A stretch of DNA of 64,000 bases from Ichthyophis bannanicus (lineage: Eukaryota > Chordata > Amphibia > Gymnophiona > Ichthyophiidae): contig CM066032.1 in NCBI GenBank assembly GCA_033557465.1, forward strand, positions 1,313,940,191 to 1,314,004,190, read 5' to 3'. The notes below the pieces were generated by a model. The model was not told the origin of the DNA and searched no databases. It worked only from the letters and a program-made list of their open reading frames with translations. The stretch's first letter is position 1. The number at the start of each line of letters is the position of its first letter. This document shows positions 63,230 through 64,000 of the stretch, in pieces. The translations under genes and the position numbers were made by a program.

Positions 63230-64000
63230 AGAGATACCTTCCTAAGGGACACGCCAAAGGGCCTTCTGGTGAGGCCCTCAGGTGAAGGTGCACCAGAGGT
63301 GCTCTTTAAATTTACCTCCCCGCTCCCTTCCCCGATGCCGATCGGATCTTTCTGGGCTGGGGTGCAGCAGCCAAGGAGGGGAAACATATGGAGTGTTGAC
63401 GCCTTTAGATCTTACTTCCGTACAGCAACTGAAGAAGCGGCACACCTTGGCACTGGAATGGATCACCATAAAATACATCTCGGGGTTACCAATGGCGGAG
63501 GATCATCTGAAACACCTGCTGACTCAACTCCCACTCTCTAGGATCCAGAAAGTGAAGACTAAAGGTCTGCCTCCACATTGTCCACCTTGGCAATGTGCTG
63601 GGCTGACAGAGGTAGGAGGTGGTTTCCGTCCAGGCAAACAAGAGAGCCACTCCAGGCACTCCTTGTGCCACCTTGCCGATTGGCATGTGCTGCTGCTGTG
63701 GCATTGTCCGAGAACACTCGCACCGCTCAATCCTTTACCAAAGGTTGGAAACGCAAAAAGGCCAACCTGATGGTCCTTGCCTTGAGGTGGTTAATAGACC
63801 ACACAACCCCCCCTGCATTTCCCACGGCCCGGAGCCATTCGTTCTTGGCAATGGGCTCCCCAGCCTGAAAGACTAGCCTCTTCTTCAGAAGGATTCACAA
63901 ATGATCATCCAGCGGCATGCCCCTCTACAGCTAACATGGCTGCTGCCACCACTGCAGACTGGCCTTCACCATCAGTTGGAGCAGAAATCTGAGCTCGAAC
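63230..64000 (-). mobile_element. DIRS-type RT/RNase H fragment of a different lineage
   Basis: Minus strand from the window edge: GWGAHCQERMAPG, SINHLKARTIRLAFLRF, VRVFSDNATAAAHANRQGGT, HIAKVDNVEADL, and after a shift EWELSQQVFQMILRHWGNPE, VCRFFSCCTEVRSKGVNT. This follows the RNase H order of copy A (GWGAH, LLELRAI, QTDNQVAMFYINKQGG, SRADRLSR, EWSLH, PRFCSR) but with quite different residues. Stops are present. The element continues beyond 64000. Confidence 0.7.

Noticed and set aside
63578..63876. Two plus-strand frames of 85-96 codons near the window end
   Set aside because: They lie opposite a clear DIRS-type RNase H on the minus strand and have no motifs of their own.
50488..64000. Further SUCLG1 exons upstream of 50487
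   Set aside because: No minus-strand piece resembles the preceding SUCLG1 region; the interval is LINE and mariner sequence.

Overview
The window is vertebrate nuclear DNA, most likely from an amphibian; caecilian or salamander is my inference from the abundance of DIRS elements beside L2, CR1, L1/Tx1-like and RTE LINEs, hAT, mariner and Penelope-like debris. The only host gene seen is SUCLG1 (succinyl-CoA ligase, GDP/ADP-forming, alpha subunit) on the minus strand. One full coding exon lies at 50299-50487 and holds the catalytic-histidine segment. The last coding exon, only eight codons plus a stop, is at 7729-7755. The intron between them is 42,543 bases, and nearly all of it is transposable elements. 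LAYOUT. 1-5664: two DIRS copies, F and, inserted in it, E. 5665-7520: SUCLG1 downstream flank, nothing assigned. 7525-7755: SUCLG1 3'UTR and last exon. 8290-12271: CR1 pieces, a 5'-truncated L1-like LINE (minus) and microsatellite. 12272-17874: DIRS copy A, complete and with open reading frames. 18050-38631: old DIRS copy G, split by an L1 (19093-22410) and by DIRS copy C (24438-37866). C is itself split by intact DIRS copy B (24644-30420) and by a non-autonomous hAT (34416-37035). 38632-40973: DIRS copy H, carrying LINE debris and cut by DIRS copy D (40974-46739). 46740-48572: a long transposase-like open frame on the plus strand, then AT-rich sequence with a Penelope-type hammerhead motif. 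50299-50487: SUCLG1 exon. 51270-58250: L2-like LINE (minus) containing a mariner, which contains a second L2-like LINE (plus), which contains an RTE LINE. 58370-63160: near full-length CR1 (minus). 63230-64000: RNase H region of a second DIRS-type lineage. HOW THE PARTS WORK TOGETHER. Each complete DIRS copy has inverted terminal repeats, an internal complementary region matching both element ends, and three reading frames: Gag with a zinc-binding N-terminus, RT/RNase H, and tyrosine recombinase. Pol lies in +1 relative to gag, and the recombinase frame lies in -1 relative to pol. All DIRS copies here are on the minus strand, the same sense as SUCLG1. By the match between their own terminal repeats, the order from young to old is A, B, D, then C/E, then G/F/H. 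A and B look coding-competent. LIMITS. Boundaries without a terminal repeat or target duplication are approximate. Species and most family names come from motif recognition, not from any search.
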